From the NCBI GenBank assembly GCA_020248915.1, contig JADCGP010000008.1, positions 248,001 to 312,000 of the forward strand: 64,000 nucleotides of DNA, given 5' to 3'. Both the position numbers and the translations under genes were made by a program. Position 1 is the stretch's first letter. Every line of letters starts with the position of its first letter. The notes below the pieces were generated by a model. It made no database searches, was not told the DNA's origin, and saw only the letters and a program-made list of their open reading frames with translations. Origin of the DNA: Rubrivivax sp. (GTDB taxonomy: Bacteria; Pseudomonadota; Gammaproteobacteria; Burkholderiales; Burkholderiaceae_C). Shown here piece by piece: positions 8,440 through 17,054 of the stretch.

Positions 8440-9078
8440 TTAGGGCCCGGCCGCGTCGGACGCTCCGGGCGCCCGAGGCATCCGGCCCTGCACCGTCGCG
8501 CCGGGCATCAGGAAGGCGCCCCCGGCGACGTGGTGCAGCGTGCGCAGCCCGGGCGGGGCGTCGTCGAAGTGCCAGCGGCCGTGCCGGAAGGCGCGCGTGT
8601 CGGCCTGCGCCGCCAGTACCTGGCCGATGAACAGGTCGTAGGCGGCCTCGTTGCGCGGCTCGCGCAGCACGCGGCACTCGAGCCAGGCCACGCAGCCTTC
8701 GACCAGCGGCGACTGCACTGCGCTGCCGGCGAAGGTGCCGATCCCGAAACGGGCGAACTTGTCGCCGCCCGCGGCGGCGAGCTCGCGCCCGCTGGAATTG
8801 CCGACGCCGAAGGTGACGTCGGCCAGGTCGCGGCAGGGCACGCAGAGCGCAAACTCGCCGCTTGCCTCGACCAGTTCGCGGGTGAAGGTGCTCTTGTCCA
8901 TGACGACGGCCACCTTGGGTGGATCGAAGTCGAGCGGCATCGCCCAGGCGGCGGCCATCACGTTGCGGCGGGCGCCATGGGCGGCACAGACCAGCACCGT
9001 GGGCCCGTGGTTGAGCAGCCGGTAGGCGTGCGGCAGCGCGACGGGCTCCCGCACGGCGACACCGCCGGTTCCGCTCAC
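8440..9078 (-). CDS. Flavin reductase-like (FMN-binding split-barrel) protein
   Basis: The 212-residue protein has TVLVCAAHGARRNVMAAAWAMPLDFDPPKVAVVMDK near the N-terminus and EFALCVPCRDLADVTFGVGN, typical of the flavin reductase-like family that binds FMN. The GTG start at 9078 overlaps the stop of the upstream serine hydrolase gene (GTGA), which fixes it better than longer in-frame extensions. Family members reduce free flavin or carry FMN in oxidoreductases; the partner is not evident here. Confidence 0.83.
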   Translation of the reverse strand: MSGTGGVAVREPVALPHAYRLLNHGPTVLVCAAHGARRNVMAAAWAMPLDFDPPKVAVVMDKSTFTRELVEASGEFALCVPCRDLADVTFGVGNSSGRELAAAGGDKFARFGIGTFAGSAVQSPLVEGCVAWLECRVLREPRNEAAYDLFIGQVLAAQADTRAFRHGRWHFDDAPPGLRTLHHVAGGAFLMPGATVQGRMPRAPGASDAAGP

Positions 9079-10277
9079 TTTGCCGCCGCCTCGTCGTCGA
9101 GCGCCTTCTGCACGGCCTCGTAGAAGGCCTGCCGGGCATCGACGTCGGCCCGGGCGTTGGCGCCGCCGGCCCAGTTGCCGTTGGAGGCGATGACGAGCCT
9201 GCGCCGCGGGTCGATGAAGATGCCCTGGCCGAAGATGCCGCGCGCGGCGTAGCTGCCGTCGGCGTAGGTCCACCACTGGTAGCCGTAGCCGCGCCCGGGC
9301 TGCCCGGTGGCCACGCGCTCGCCGGTGGCCTCAGCCAGCCAGCCGTCGGGCAGGATGCTGCGGCCGCCTGCACGCGCTCCCTCCAGCACGAAGAGCCCGA
9401 AGCGGGCGAAGTCGCGCGTCGATGCCTGGATGCAGCAGCCGCTGATCTCGCGTCCGGTGCGGCTCAGAATCCAGGTGGCCGGCTGCTCCATGCCGGCAGG
9501 CTTCCAGACCTTCTCCGACAGGTACTCGGAGATCGGCCTGCCCACCGCCTGCGCCAACAAGATGCCGACCAGGTTGGTCTCGCCGGTGCTGTAGTTCCAG
9601 CGCGTGCCGGCCGGCGCCTCGCGCGGCAGCCGGCGCAGGTAGCTCACCAGCGACTCGACGCCTTCCTCGGCGGGCTGCTTGTCGAAGCGCGCAACGTCGG
9701 AGTTCGGGTCGCCGTAGCTCTCGTTCCAGCGCACGCCCGAGGTCATCGTCAGCAGTTGGCGGATGCTGACGTCGTCGTAGGCCGAGCCCTTCATCTGCGG
9801 GATGTAGTCGCTGACCTTGTCGTCCATGCTGCGGATGTGACCGTCGGCGAGTGCCGCGCCGACCAGCGTCGACGTGATGGACTTGGCCACCGAGAAGCTG
9901 GTCCAGCGGCCGCTGGCGTCGAAGCCCAGGCCATAGCGTTCCAGGCGCACCTTGCCGTCTTGCACGACGATCAGGGCGGCCTTGCGCTGGGTCGTCATGA
10001 ACGCATCGACGTCGACCGTCAGGCGCGGCAGCGGCGTACCGGGCGGCAACGGGCGCGGCGCGCTGCCTGCCGCGACGGGCCGTGCCTTGGCGAGGAAGGG
10101 CAGCCGGTCGAGCGCGCGGAACGCGGCGTCGCGCTGACGCTCGCTCCAGAACAGCACATTGCGATCAGTCGGCAGCGCGAGCAGCAGCCCGCGCTGCTCC
10201 TTGTCGAGCGCCAGCCAGCCCGCGGCGCCCAGCGCGCACAGCGCGAGCAGCACACCCAGCAAGATCTTCCTGATCAT
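9075..10277 (-). CDS. Serine hydrolase of the beta-lactamase/class C fold, membrane-anchored
   Basis: A 400-residue protein with an N-terminal hydrophobic helix (about 3-22, a signal or anchor). The catalytic SxxK is SVAK at 129-132 and the second motif is YST near 229-231 (RWNYSTGETN). YGYQWW and the FGQGIF region lie near the C-terminus. The plan matches the penicillin-binding-protein-like serine hydrolases (beta-lactamase-related, esterase EstB group) rather than a true resistance enzyme. It probably faces the periplasm. It is translationally coupled to the flavin reductase-like gene. Confidence 0.85.
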   Translation of the reverse strand: MIRKILLGVLLALCALGAAGWLALDKEQRGLLLALPTDRNVLFWSERQRDAAFRALDRLPFLAKARPVAAGSAPRPLPPGTPLPRLTVDVDAFMTTQRKAALIVVQDGKVRLERYGLGFDASGRWTSFSVAKSITSTLVGAALADGHIRSMDDKVSDYIPQMKGSAYDDVSIRQLLTMTSGVRWNESYGDPNSDVARFDKQPAEEGVESLVSYLRRLPREAPAGTRWNYSTGETNLVGILLAQAVGRPISEYLSEKVWKPAGMEQPATWILSRTGREISGCCIQASTRDFARFGLFVLEGARAGGRSILPDGWLAEATGERVATGQPGRGYGYQWWTYADGSYAARGIFGQGIFIDPRRRLVIASNGNWAGGANARADVDARQAFYEAVQKALDDEAAAK

Positions 10278-10356
10278 CGTCGCGACCGCCTCGGAGAGGA
10301 TTCTCAGGCCCGATTGGACACCAGAGGCGCCTTCGGCATCGGTGGCGGCCGTGGCT

Positions 10357-11130
10357 TCAGAACGGGGCTGCGTGATGCCAGCTCACCAGAGCCCCGGAGC
10401 CCGGGTGCTCCAGGCCGAGCCCGGTGGCATGCAGCAGCAGGCGCGACGCCGGCGTCGGCAGAGGCCCCGCATCGTGCGGCCCCGGCGGCGGCGGCGGCGC
10501 GTACAGCGCATCCCCGACGATCGGGTGCCCGAGCGCGGCAAGGTGCACGCGCAGCTGGTGCGAGCGCCCGGTGAAGGGCTCCAGCTCGAGCCGGGTCCGG
10601 GCGGTCTGCGGTGCCTCGGCGCGCGCCAGGATGCGCCAGCGCGTGAGCGACGGCCTGCCGTGCGCGAGGTCCACCCGCTGCCGCGGCCGGCGCGGCCAGT
10701 CCGCCGCCAGCGGAAGCGCGACCGAGCCGCAGTCGCCGGCCACGCGGCCGTGCACCCAGGCCTCGTAGCGCTTGTGCACGCGGCGCTCGCGGAACAGCGC
10801 GCTCAGCGCGCGCTGCACCGCGGCACCGCGCGCGAACAGCATCAGGCCCGAGGTGGCCTGGTCGAGCCGATGCACGACCAGGGCGTCGGGCCACAGGGCC
10901 TGCACGCGGACGGCGAGACTGTCGCGACCGGCGTCGCCGCGCCCGGGCACCGCCAGCAGCCCGGCCGGCTTGGCAATGACCAGCAGCAGTGCGTCCGCGT
11001 GCACGACCTCGACGCGGCAGCGAAGGTCCTTTGCAGGGTCGGGCTCGGTGCCGTGCGCGCCGTCGGAGCCGGGCAGGGCGGACGCTTCGGTCAGCGCGGA
11101 CGTGGCGCATGCGGCGGACATCGCGGACAT
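10357..11130 (-). CDS. RluA-family RNA pseudouridine synthase
   Basis: About 257 residues with the catalytic motif HRLDQATSG (Asp 90) and the late TGRSHQLRVHLAALGHPIVGD motif, both diagnostic of RluA-type pseudouridine synthases. The AKPAGLLAVPG segment is also present. There is no N-terminal S4 domain, so it resembles RluA/TruC-like enzymes that modify 23S rRNA or tRNA. Which RNA position is modified cannot be deduced. ATGs at 11130 and 11121 are both possible starts. Confidence 0.88.
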   Translation of the reverse strand: MSAMSAACATSALTEASALPGSDGAHGTEPDPAKDLRCRVEVVHADALLLVIAKPAGLLAVPGRGDAGRDSLAVRVQALWPDALVVHRLDQATSGLMLFARGAAVQRALSALFRERRVHKRYEAWVHGRVAGDCGSVALPLAADWPRRPRQRVDLAHGRPSLTRWRILARAEAPQTARTRLELEPFTGRSHQLRVHLAALGHPIVGDALYAPPPPPGPHDAGPLPTPASRLLLHATGLGLEHPGSGALVSWHHAAPF

Positions 11131-11566
11131 GGCGTCAGCATATCGGCGCCCTCGTGTCCTGTGGACAGCACACCACATCCCTTGCCCCGAGGCCTTGACC
11201 ACGGCGGGCGCGCGCAGCACAGTGAACACCGTTCCACCACGCAACCCAGGAGGCCACGATGAAGAACTTCGATCTCGCGCCCCTGTCGGCCCGCCCCTGA
11301 GCGGCCCCGGCTGCGTTCCTGCGCCCAGTCGTTCCGACCTGATCGCCGTCCTGCCGGACGCGTCGTCGCGCACCGCCTGATCCGTCGCACGCCGCCGTGA
11401 CCGCCCGGTCGCGGCCGACATCGCACCCCGTCCCCGCCTGCACCGGCCCGCCGCGTGCGCGCGTCGCCGTCCCGGCTCTGTCCGGGGTGTCGCGGCGTGC
11501 CGCGAGCACCCGGCGCCTTGCGGATCGTCTGCGCGCGCGGCGCCTCCATCGAGGCACTGCGCCCTC
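11131..11566. other. 436-bp gap between rluA-like gene and rsgA
   Basis: No gene longer than 13 codons is supported here. The gap holds the 13-codon frame at 11259-11300, which has a perfect AGGAGG. The remainder is GC-rich with no convincing promoter for rsgA, no repeat and no hairpin with a T tract. Confidence 0.5.
11259..11300 (+). pseudogene. 13-codon ORF with perfect SD; possible remnant of a small heat-shock protein gene
   Basis: ATG at 11259 is preceded by AGGAGG (11248-11253) at an ideal 5-nt spacing. It encodes MKNFDLAPLSARP followed by TGA. The first nine residues resemble the start of IbpA/Hsp20 proteins (E. coli IbpA begins MRNFDLSPL), but nothing Hsp20-like continues in any frame afterwards. 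It may be a deletion remnant, a leader peptide, or chance. The ribosome binding site is seen; the origin is inferred. Confidence 0.35.
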
Positions 11567-12667
11567 GTGAAACGGATCCCATCGATGCTTTCCAACGAAC
11601 GCATGGCCCGGCTGCGGGCCATCGGCCTGACGACAACGCTCGCGCGGTCGGCGCTCCCGCTGCTGACGGCGCATCCGCAGGCGGAACTGACCCGCGTGGT
11701 CGAGGTGCAGCGCGAACACGTCGCGCTGCACGATGGCGAGGCCGAGCAGGCGGCGCGGCTGCTGCCTGCGCTGCGCCACGGCCTCGAGGCCGCGGCCGAC
11801 GCCGTCGCCGTCGGCGACTGGGTGCTGGCCGAGCGCAACCGCTTCGGCGAGCGCTGGGTCGGCGCGCGGGTGCCGCCGGCCAACCAGCTGGCACGCCGCA
11901 TCCACGACGGCCGCGACAAGGTGGAGCGCATGGTGATCGTCGCCAACGTCGACACCGCCCTGCTCGTCATGGGCCTCGACCACGACTTCAACCCGCGCCG
12001 GCTCGAGCGCTTCCTGGCGCTGGCCCGCATGGCCGGCGTGGCACCGCTCGTCGTGCTGACCAAGGCCGACCTGTGCCGCGACGTCCAGGCGCGGCTGGCC
12101 GCCGTGAGGGGGCTGCTGCCCGCAGGCACCGAGGCGATCGCGCTGAACGCGCTGGGCCCCGAGCCGCGCGAGCTGCTCGCGCCCTGGCTCGGCACCGGCC
12201 AGACGCTCGTGCTGCTGGGCTCCAGCGGCGCCGGCAAGAGCACGCTGACCAACGCCCTCGCCGGCGACGAGGTCCAGGCCACCGGCGCCAGCCGTGCGGG
12301 CGACAGCCGCGGCCGCCACACGACCACGGCACGCTCGCTGCACCGCACCGCCGGCGGGGCCTGCATCATCGACACGCCCGGCCTGCGCACGCTGCGGCTG
12401 GACGGCGACGCGGCGGCCCTCGGGCAGGCGTTCGACGACGTCGCCAGTGCCGCGCTGCGCTGCCGCTTCCGCGACTGCCGCCATCAGGGCGAGCCCGGCT
12501 GCGCGGTGAGCGAGGCCGTCGCGCCGGACCGCCTGCGCAACTTCCACAAGCTGCAACGGGAGGCCGAGCGCGACACGATGAGTGCCCTCGAGCGCAAGGC
12601 GCAGGTCGCGCAGTGGAAGGCGCGGTCGCGCGCGACGCGCGTGCGGATGAGCGCCAAGCGCGGATGA
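11567..12667 (+). CDS. rsgA: Ribosome small-subunit-dependent GTPase RsgA
   Basis: The protein (366 residues from GTG 11567; ATG 11585 is an alternative) has the circularly permuted GTPase order: TKAD (165-168, G4), GSSGAGKST (218-226, P-loop), DTPG (269-272, G3). A zinc knuckle follows with Cys 299, Cys 304, His 306 and Cys 312. This is the hallmark of RsgA/YjeQ, which helps late 30S maturation and is stimulated by the 30S subunit. An OB-like N-terminal domain precedes the GTPase. The basic C-terminal tail (KARSRATRVRMSAKRG) is usual for this longer form. No clear Shine-Dalgarno decides the start. Confidence 0.92.
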   Translation: MKRIPSMLSNERMARLRAIGLTTTLARSALPLLTAHPQAELTRVVEVQREHVALHDGEAEQAARLLPALRHGLEAAADAVAVGDWVLAERNRFGERWVGARVPPANQLARRIHDGRDKVERMVIVANVDTALLVMGLDHDFNPRRLERFLALARMAGVAPLVVLTKADLCRDVQARLAAVRGLLPAGTEAIALNALGPEPRELLAPWLGTGQTLVLLGSSGAGKSTLTNALAGDEVQATGASRAGDSRGRHTTTARSLHRTAGGACIIDTPGLRTLRLDGDAAALGQAFDDVASAALRCRFRDCRHQGEPGCAVSEAVAPDRLRNFHKLQREAERDTMSALERKAQVAQWKARSRATRVRMSAKRG

Positions 12668-12810
12668 GCCCGCGCCGCGTGGCGTCGATGACGGCGGCTG
12701 CCGCCGGGCCCGTGCCGCCGTGCCCTCCGCGGGGGGTGCGGCCGTGCCGGCCCTGCCTGTGGCCGCCTCGCCCGCCGCCACCCGCTTCCAGCGGTGGCCG
12801 GCGAGCCCCT

Positions 12811-12882
12811 ACCGCGTCCGGTATCGCATCCGGTATCGCGTCCTTTACCGCGCCCCTTGCGGCGCCCCTTAACGCGCCGTGC
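12811..12882. repeat. Degenerate 12-bp tandem repeat, six units
   Basis: Successive 12-mers start at 12811, 12823, 12835, 12847, 12859 and 12871. The first three read ACCGCGTCCGGT, ATCGCATCCGGT and ATCGCGTCCTTT, and the later ones keep a GCGCCCCTT core. The array fills the convergent gap between rsgA and the phosphodiesterase gene, and the stop codon of the latter (12869-12871) lies inside it. Because the period is a multiple of three, copy changes could lengthen or shorten that C-terminus without a frameshift. Confidence 0.65.
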
Positions 12883-13906
12883 CTGCCGGCGGAACCGGCA
12901 GGCCGCGCCGCGTCATCACGGCCCGCGCGCGGTCGGGGTAGTCGGTGATCAGGCCGTCGACGCCGAGTTCGAGCACCCGCTCGATGTGCGCCGGCTCGTT
13001 CACCGTCCAGGGCAGCACCCGGAGGCCCAGGACGCGCGCCTCGGCCACCTCGGCGGCCGTGAGCGCCCCGTGGAAGGGTGACCAGATCGGCGCCCCGAGC
13101 GCCTTCACCACCCGCGGCACCGAGCCGCCGTGTTCCGCGAGCGCGAGGCCGGCGGTCCAGCGGCTGTCGCCTAGGTTGTCGATCGTCGGCAGGCGCGCCG
13201 TCAGCGCGGCCACGGGCATGCCCGGGCGTTGGCGCTGCACCTCGCGCAACGCGCGCCAGTCGAAGCTCTGGATCGTGACGCGGCCGGCCATGCCGTGGGC
13301 GTCGATCACCGCCAGCAGCGCGCGCACGAACTCGGCAGGCGGCGGCGTCAGCTCCGGCGTGTCCGGCCGCAGCTTGGTCTCGATGTTGAAGCGCACGCGC
13401 TGGTCCTTGCGCGCCTGCACCAGCTCGAACACCGCCGCCAGCGTCGGCACCCGCTCGCCCTCGGCGGCGCGCCGCGCCGGCCACTGCCGGGCGTAGGGCG
13501 ACTCGGGCTTCACGCGCCCGACGTCGTGGCGCTGCAGCTCGACCAGCGTCATGCCGATCACGGCCGGGCCGGGTTCGCCGACCCAGCGGCCCGCGCCGTC
13601 GCGCGTGAAGGCGGGGTTCAGTTGGGGGTCGTGCGTGACGACCATGGCCCCGTCGCGCGTGACGTGCACGTCGAGCTCCAGCGTGTCGACCCCGATGTCC
13701 AGCGCCGCCCGGAAGGCCGCCAGCGTGTTCTCCGGCGCGAGCCCGCGCGTGCCGCGGTGCCCCTGCAGGTCGAACGCGAGCGCGGCACCGTGAAGACCGA
13801 TGGCAAGCGCCATCGCGGCCAGCGCCGCCGGGGCGCGGCGGCTCCCTCTAGTCGAGGGCGACTGCGCAGGCTGCCGCTCCCGCCTGCTAAGCTCGGTATC
13901 GTCCAC
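12869..13906 (-). CDS. Glycerophosphodiester phosphodiesterase, exported
   Basis: The mature part begins FDLQGHRGTRGLAPENTLAAF and continues with LELDVHVTRDGAMVVTHDP. The HRG and ELDV/HDP motifs carry the metal-binding and catalytic His/Glu/Asp residues of GDPD enzymes, and ITDYPDRAR is near the C-terminus. The reaction hydrolyses glycerophosphodiesters to glycerol-3-phosphate and an alcohol. I extend to GTG 13906 because it supplies an Arg-rich n-region before the hydrophobic AALAAMALAIGLHGAALA signal core. ATG 13813 would leave only a short uncharged leader. The start is therefore uncertain. Confidence 0.87.
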   Translation of the reverse strand: MDDTELSRRERQPAQSPSTRGSRRAPAALAAMALAIGLHGAALAFDLQGHRGTRGLAPENTLAAFRAALDIGVDTLELDVHVTRDGAMVVTHDPQLNPAFTRDGAGRWVGEPGPAVIGMTLVELQRHDVGRVKPESPYARQWPARRAAEGERVPTLAAVFELVQARKDQRVRFNIETKLRPDTPELTPPPAEFVRALLAVIDAHGMAGRVTIQSFDWRALREVQRQRPGMPVAALTARLPTIDNLGDSRWTAGLALAEHGGSVPRVVKALGAPIWSPFHGALTAAEVAEARVLGLRVLPWTVNEPAHIERVLELGVDGLITDYPDRARAVMTRRGLPVPPAGTAR

Positions 13907-14039
13907 GCCGACAGGTCCTGAGGTCGTATCGCGCCCGCCCGCCTGCAGAGCGTCGTTGCGCTGCGCCGGGACCCGACTTTGCGATTGTGAACCCACCCAG
14001 GGGCGCGCACCGCGGGTCCCGCCTGCCCGGTCCCAGCCA

Positions 14040-15812
14040 ATGTCCATGCGCCCGTCGAGCCACATGCTGCCCCCGACCCCCACGCGCCGCCGCGAGCAGG
14101 GCCGCCACGACGCCGTGTGGCCGCGGCGGCTGCCGCGCGACCTGGCCGTGCCGTCGACCACGCTGTGGTTCAACCTGGAGGTCAGCGCGCGGCGCTTCCC
14201 CGACAAGGCCGCGTGCGTGTTCTTCGGCCAGCCGCTGTCCTTCGCCGAACTGCACCGGCAGGCCGAGGCGCTGGCCGGCTGGCTGCAGGCCCGCGGCGTC
14301 GGGCGCGGCGACCGCGTGCTGCTGTTCATGCAGAACTGCCCGCAGTTCGTCGTCGCGTTCTACGCAGTGCAGCGCGCCGACGCGGTGGTCGTGCCCGTCA
14401 ACCCGATGAACAAGGCCGACGAGTTCGGCCACTACATCGTCGATCCCGAGGCGCGGGTCGCGATCACCAGTGCCGACCTCGCCGGCATCGTGGCCGAGGC
14501 CGATGCCCGCCTGCCCGCTCCCCAGCGGCTGCACCACCTGCTGGTGGCGCGCCTGGCCGACGCGATGCCCGAGGTGCTCGACCCGGCCGAGACACCCGCC
14601 GCGCCGGTGCTCGAGTGGCTGCGTGCCGAGCCGCGGCTTCCGGAGCGCACCGAGGGGGGCGCCGAGGTCACGCGATGGGCCGGAGCGCTCGCCTGCGGCC
14701 ACCGGCCCGCCCCGCCGCAGGCGGGGCCAGACGATCTGGCGCTGCTGCCCTACACCTCGGGCACCACCGGCCTGCCCAAGGGCTGCATGCACACCCACCG
14801 CACGCTGATGGCCAACGTGGTCGGCGGCGGCCCGTGGGGCCACGCCGGGGCCGAGAGCGTGGGCCTGGCGGTCGTGCCGATGTTCCACATCACCGGGATG
14901 ATGTATGGCGTGCTGGGCTCGGTGTATCTCGGCAGCACCCAGGTCGTGCTGCCGCGCTGGGACCGCGAGCTGGTCGGCCGGTTGATCGCCCGCCACCAGG
15001 TCACGCACTGGACCTGCATCCCGACGATGATCATCGACCTGTTCGGCAGCCCGAACTACGCTTCGTTCGACCTGCGCAGCCTGCGCAACCTGTCCGGCGG
15101 CGGCGCCGCGATGCCGCAGGCCGTGGCCGAGCGGCTGCAGCGCGAGTTCGGCATCACCTTCGCCGAGGGCTACGGGCTGACCGAGACCGCCGCACCCAGC
15201 CACGCCAACCCGCCCGAGCGCGCCAAGCTGCAGTGCCTGGGCATCCCGATCTACGGCGTCGACTCGCGCGTCGTCGACCCGCAGACGCTGGCCGAGCTGC
15301 CTCCGGGCGAAAGCGGCGAGATCGTGACCCACGGGCCGATGGTCTTCCGCGGCTACTGGCGCCACCCGGAGGCCTCCGCCAAGGCCTTCGTCGAGATCGA
15401 CGGCAAGCCCTTCTTCCGCACCGGCGACCTCGGCCGCGTCGACGAGGAGGGCTACTTCTTCATCACCGACCGGCTCAAGCGGATGATCAACGCGAGCGGC
15501 TTCAAGGTCTGGCCGAGCGAGGTCGAGCTGCTGCTGTTCAAGTGCCCGCTGGTGCAGGAGGCCTGCGTGATCGCCGCCCGCGACGAGTACCGCGGCGAGA
15601 CGGTCAAGGCGGTGATCGTGCCGCGGGCGGAGGTGCGCGCCAGCGCCACGGCCGCGCAGGTCATCGACTGGGCGCGCGAGCACATGGCGGCCTACAAGGT
15701 GCCGCGCGTGGTGGAGTTCGTCGACAGCCTGCCCAAGAGCGGCGCCGGCAAGGTGCTGTGGCGCGTGCTGCAGGAGCGCGAGGGCAGGGGGGGCGGCGGA
15801 GGGTCGCCTTGA
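14040..15812 (+). CDS. AMP-binding long-chain acyl-CoA synthetase-like ligase
   Basis: About 590 residues with the adenylate-forming P-loop YTSGTTGLPKG, the EGYGLTET motif, FRTGDLGRVDEEGYFFITDRLKR and a C-terminal GKVLWR (GK lysine). This is the ANL superfamily, which activates a carboxylate with ATP and ligates it to CoA. It resembles fatty-acid-CoA ligases, but the substrate is not determined. Possible starts are ATG 14040, 14046 and 14064. Its stop overlaps the TTG start of the next gene by 4 bp, so the ligase and oxidoreductase are coupled. Confidence 0.85.
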   Translation: MSMRPSSHMLPPTPTRRREQGRHDAVWPRRLPRDLAVPSTTLWFNLEVSARRFPDKAACVFFGQPLSFAELHRQAEALAGWLQARGVGRGDRVLLFMQNCPQFVVAFYAVQRADAVVVPVNPMNKADEFGHYIVDPEARVAITSADLAGIVAEADARLPAPQRLHHLLVARLADAMPEVLDPAETPAAPVLEWLRAEPRLPERTEGGAEVTRWAGALACGHRPAPPQAGPDDLALLPYTSGTTGLPKGCMHTHRTLMANVVGGGPWGHAGAESVGLAVVPMFHITGMMYGVLGSVYLGSTQVVLPRWDRELVGRLIARHQVTHWTCIPTMIIDLFGSPNYASFDLRSLRNLSGGGAAMPQAVAERLQREFGITFAEGYGLTETAAPSHANPPERAKLQCLGIPIYGVDSRVVDPQTLAELPPGESGEIVTHGPMVFRGYWRHPEASAKAFVEIDGKPFFRTGDLGRVDEEGYFFITDRLKRMINASGFKVWPSEVELLLFKCPLVQEACVIAARDEYRGETVKAVIVPRAEVRASATAAQVIDWAREHMAAYKVPRVVEFVDSLPKSGAGKVLWRVLQEREGRGGGGGSP

Positions 15813-17017
15813 GCGGGCCGGGAGCGGCCGCCGAGGTCTTCGACGTCGTCATCGTCGGCGGCGCCGTGGTGGGCAGCGCGGCCGCGTACTTCCTGGCCAC
15901 GCGGCTGCCCCGCGGCGCTCGCGTCGTGCTGCTGGAGCGCGACCCCACCTACGCGAACTGCGCGACCGCGCGCTCGGTGGCGTCGATCCGGCACCAGTTC
16001 TCGACGCCCGAGAACATCCGCCTGTCGATGTTCGGCACCACGTTCCTGCGCGACGCTGCCCGGCTGCTGGAGGTCGACGGCGAGGCGCCGGCTCTGGGCT
16101 TCGTGGAGCGCGGCTACCTGTTCCTGGCCACGGACGCCGGGCGCGACGTGCTCGCGGCCAACCACCGGCTGCAACGGGCCGAAGGGGCGGATGTCGCGCT
16201 GCTGTCGCCGGCCCAGTTGCGGCAGCGTCTGCCCTGGCTGCACACCGATGACCTCGCGGCCGGCTCGCTCGGGCTGTCGGGGGAGGGCTGGCTCGACGGC
16301 CACGCACTGATGCACGCGCTGCGCCGCAAGGCGGTTTCGCTGGGCGTCCAGGTGCGCCGCGCCCGGGCGCAGGCGCTGCGCGTACGGAGCGGCCGCGTCG
16401 TCGCGGTGGAGCTGGCCGACGGCACCGCGCTGGGCTGCGGCCACGTGATCAACGCCGCCGGCACCGGCGCGACGGCGCTGGCGCGCAGCGCCGGCATCGA
16501 GCTGCCGGTGCGCGCGCGCAAGCGCTGCGTCTACCGCTTCCGCAGCCCCGAGCCGGCGCCGGGCTGCCCGCTCGTGATCGACCCCACCGGCCTGTACTTC
16601 CGCCCCGAGGGCGACGGGTTCCTGTGCGGGATCGCTCCGCCCGGGCACGACGATCCCGATCAGGACCCGGAGGCGGGCGAGTTCGACGTCCCGCTCGAGG
16701 TGTTCGAGCGCGACCTGTGGCCGCTGCTCGCCGCGCGCGTCCCGGGCTTCGAGGCGGCACGGCTGCTCGGCGCCTGGGCCGGCCACTACGACGTCAACCT
16801 GCTCGACCACAACGCGATCCTCGGCCCCCACCCGGCGCTGCCGAACCTGCTGTTCGCCAACGGCTTCAGCGGCCACGGCCTGCAACAGGCGCCCGCGGCG
16901 GGCCGCGCGCTGGCGGAGTGGGTGGCCGACGGCCACTCGCACTCGCTCGACCTGGGCGCCCTGGGCTGGCAGCGTGTCGTCGATGGTCGTCCGTTGCGCG
17001 AGCTGAACGTCGTCTAG
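15809..17017 (+). CDS. FAD-dependent oxidoreductase of the DAO (D-amino acid/sarcosine oxidase-like) family
   Basis: 402 residues starting with a TTG that overlaps the ligase stop (TTGA); GGCGGAGGG lies just upstream. The N-terminus has the FAD dinucleotide-binding VVIVGGAVVGSAAAYFLA, and the C-terminus has NGFSGHGLQQAPAAGRALAEWV, typical of the DAO fold. SIRHQFSTPENIRL after the Rossmann motif resembles FOXRED1-like and dimethylglycine/sarcosine oxidase-like members. It probably oxidises a secondary amine or amino acid; the substrate is unknown. Confidence 0.83.
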   Translation: MSGPGAAAEVFDVVIVGGAVVGSAAAYFLATRLPRGARVVLLERDPTYANCATARSVASIRHQFSTPENIRLSMFGTTFLRDAARLLEVDGEAPALGFVERGYLFLATDAGRDVLAANHRLQRAEGADVALLSPAQLRQRLPWLHTDDLAAGSLGLSGEGWLDGHALMHALRRKAVSLGVQVRRARAQALRVRSGRVVAVELADGTALGCGHVINAAGTGATALARSAGIELPVRARKRCVYRFRSPEPAPGCPLVIDPTGLYFRPEGDGFLCGIAPPGHDDPDQDPEAGEFDVPLEVFERDLWPLLAARVPGFEAARLLGAWAGHYDVNLLDHNAILGPHPALPNLLFANGFSGHGLQQAPAAGRALAEWVADGHSHSLDLGALGWQRVVDGRPLRELNVV

Positions 17018-17054
17018 TAGCATGCGCGGCAGGAATCCTGCCCCGCGCGCGCGC

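Noticed and set aside
9075..10277. Acquired beta-lactamase resistance gene
   Set aside because: SxxK and YST motifs are present, but the plan is that of chromosomal esterase-like serine hydrolases, with no mobile element nearby and normal base composition.
13887..15683. Long minus-strand frame opposite the acyl-CoA ligase
   Set aside because: Composition is typical of antisense shadows and no domain is recognisable, while the + strand has complete ligase motifs.
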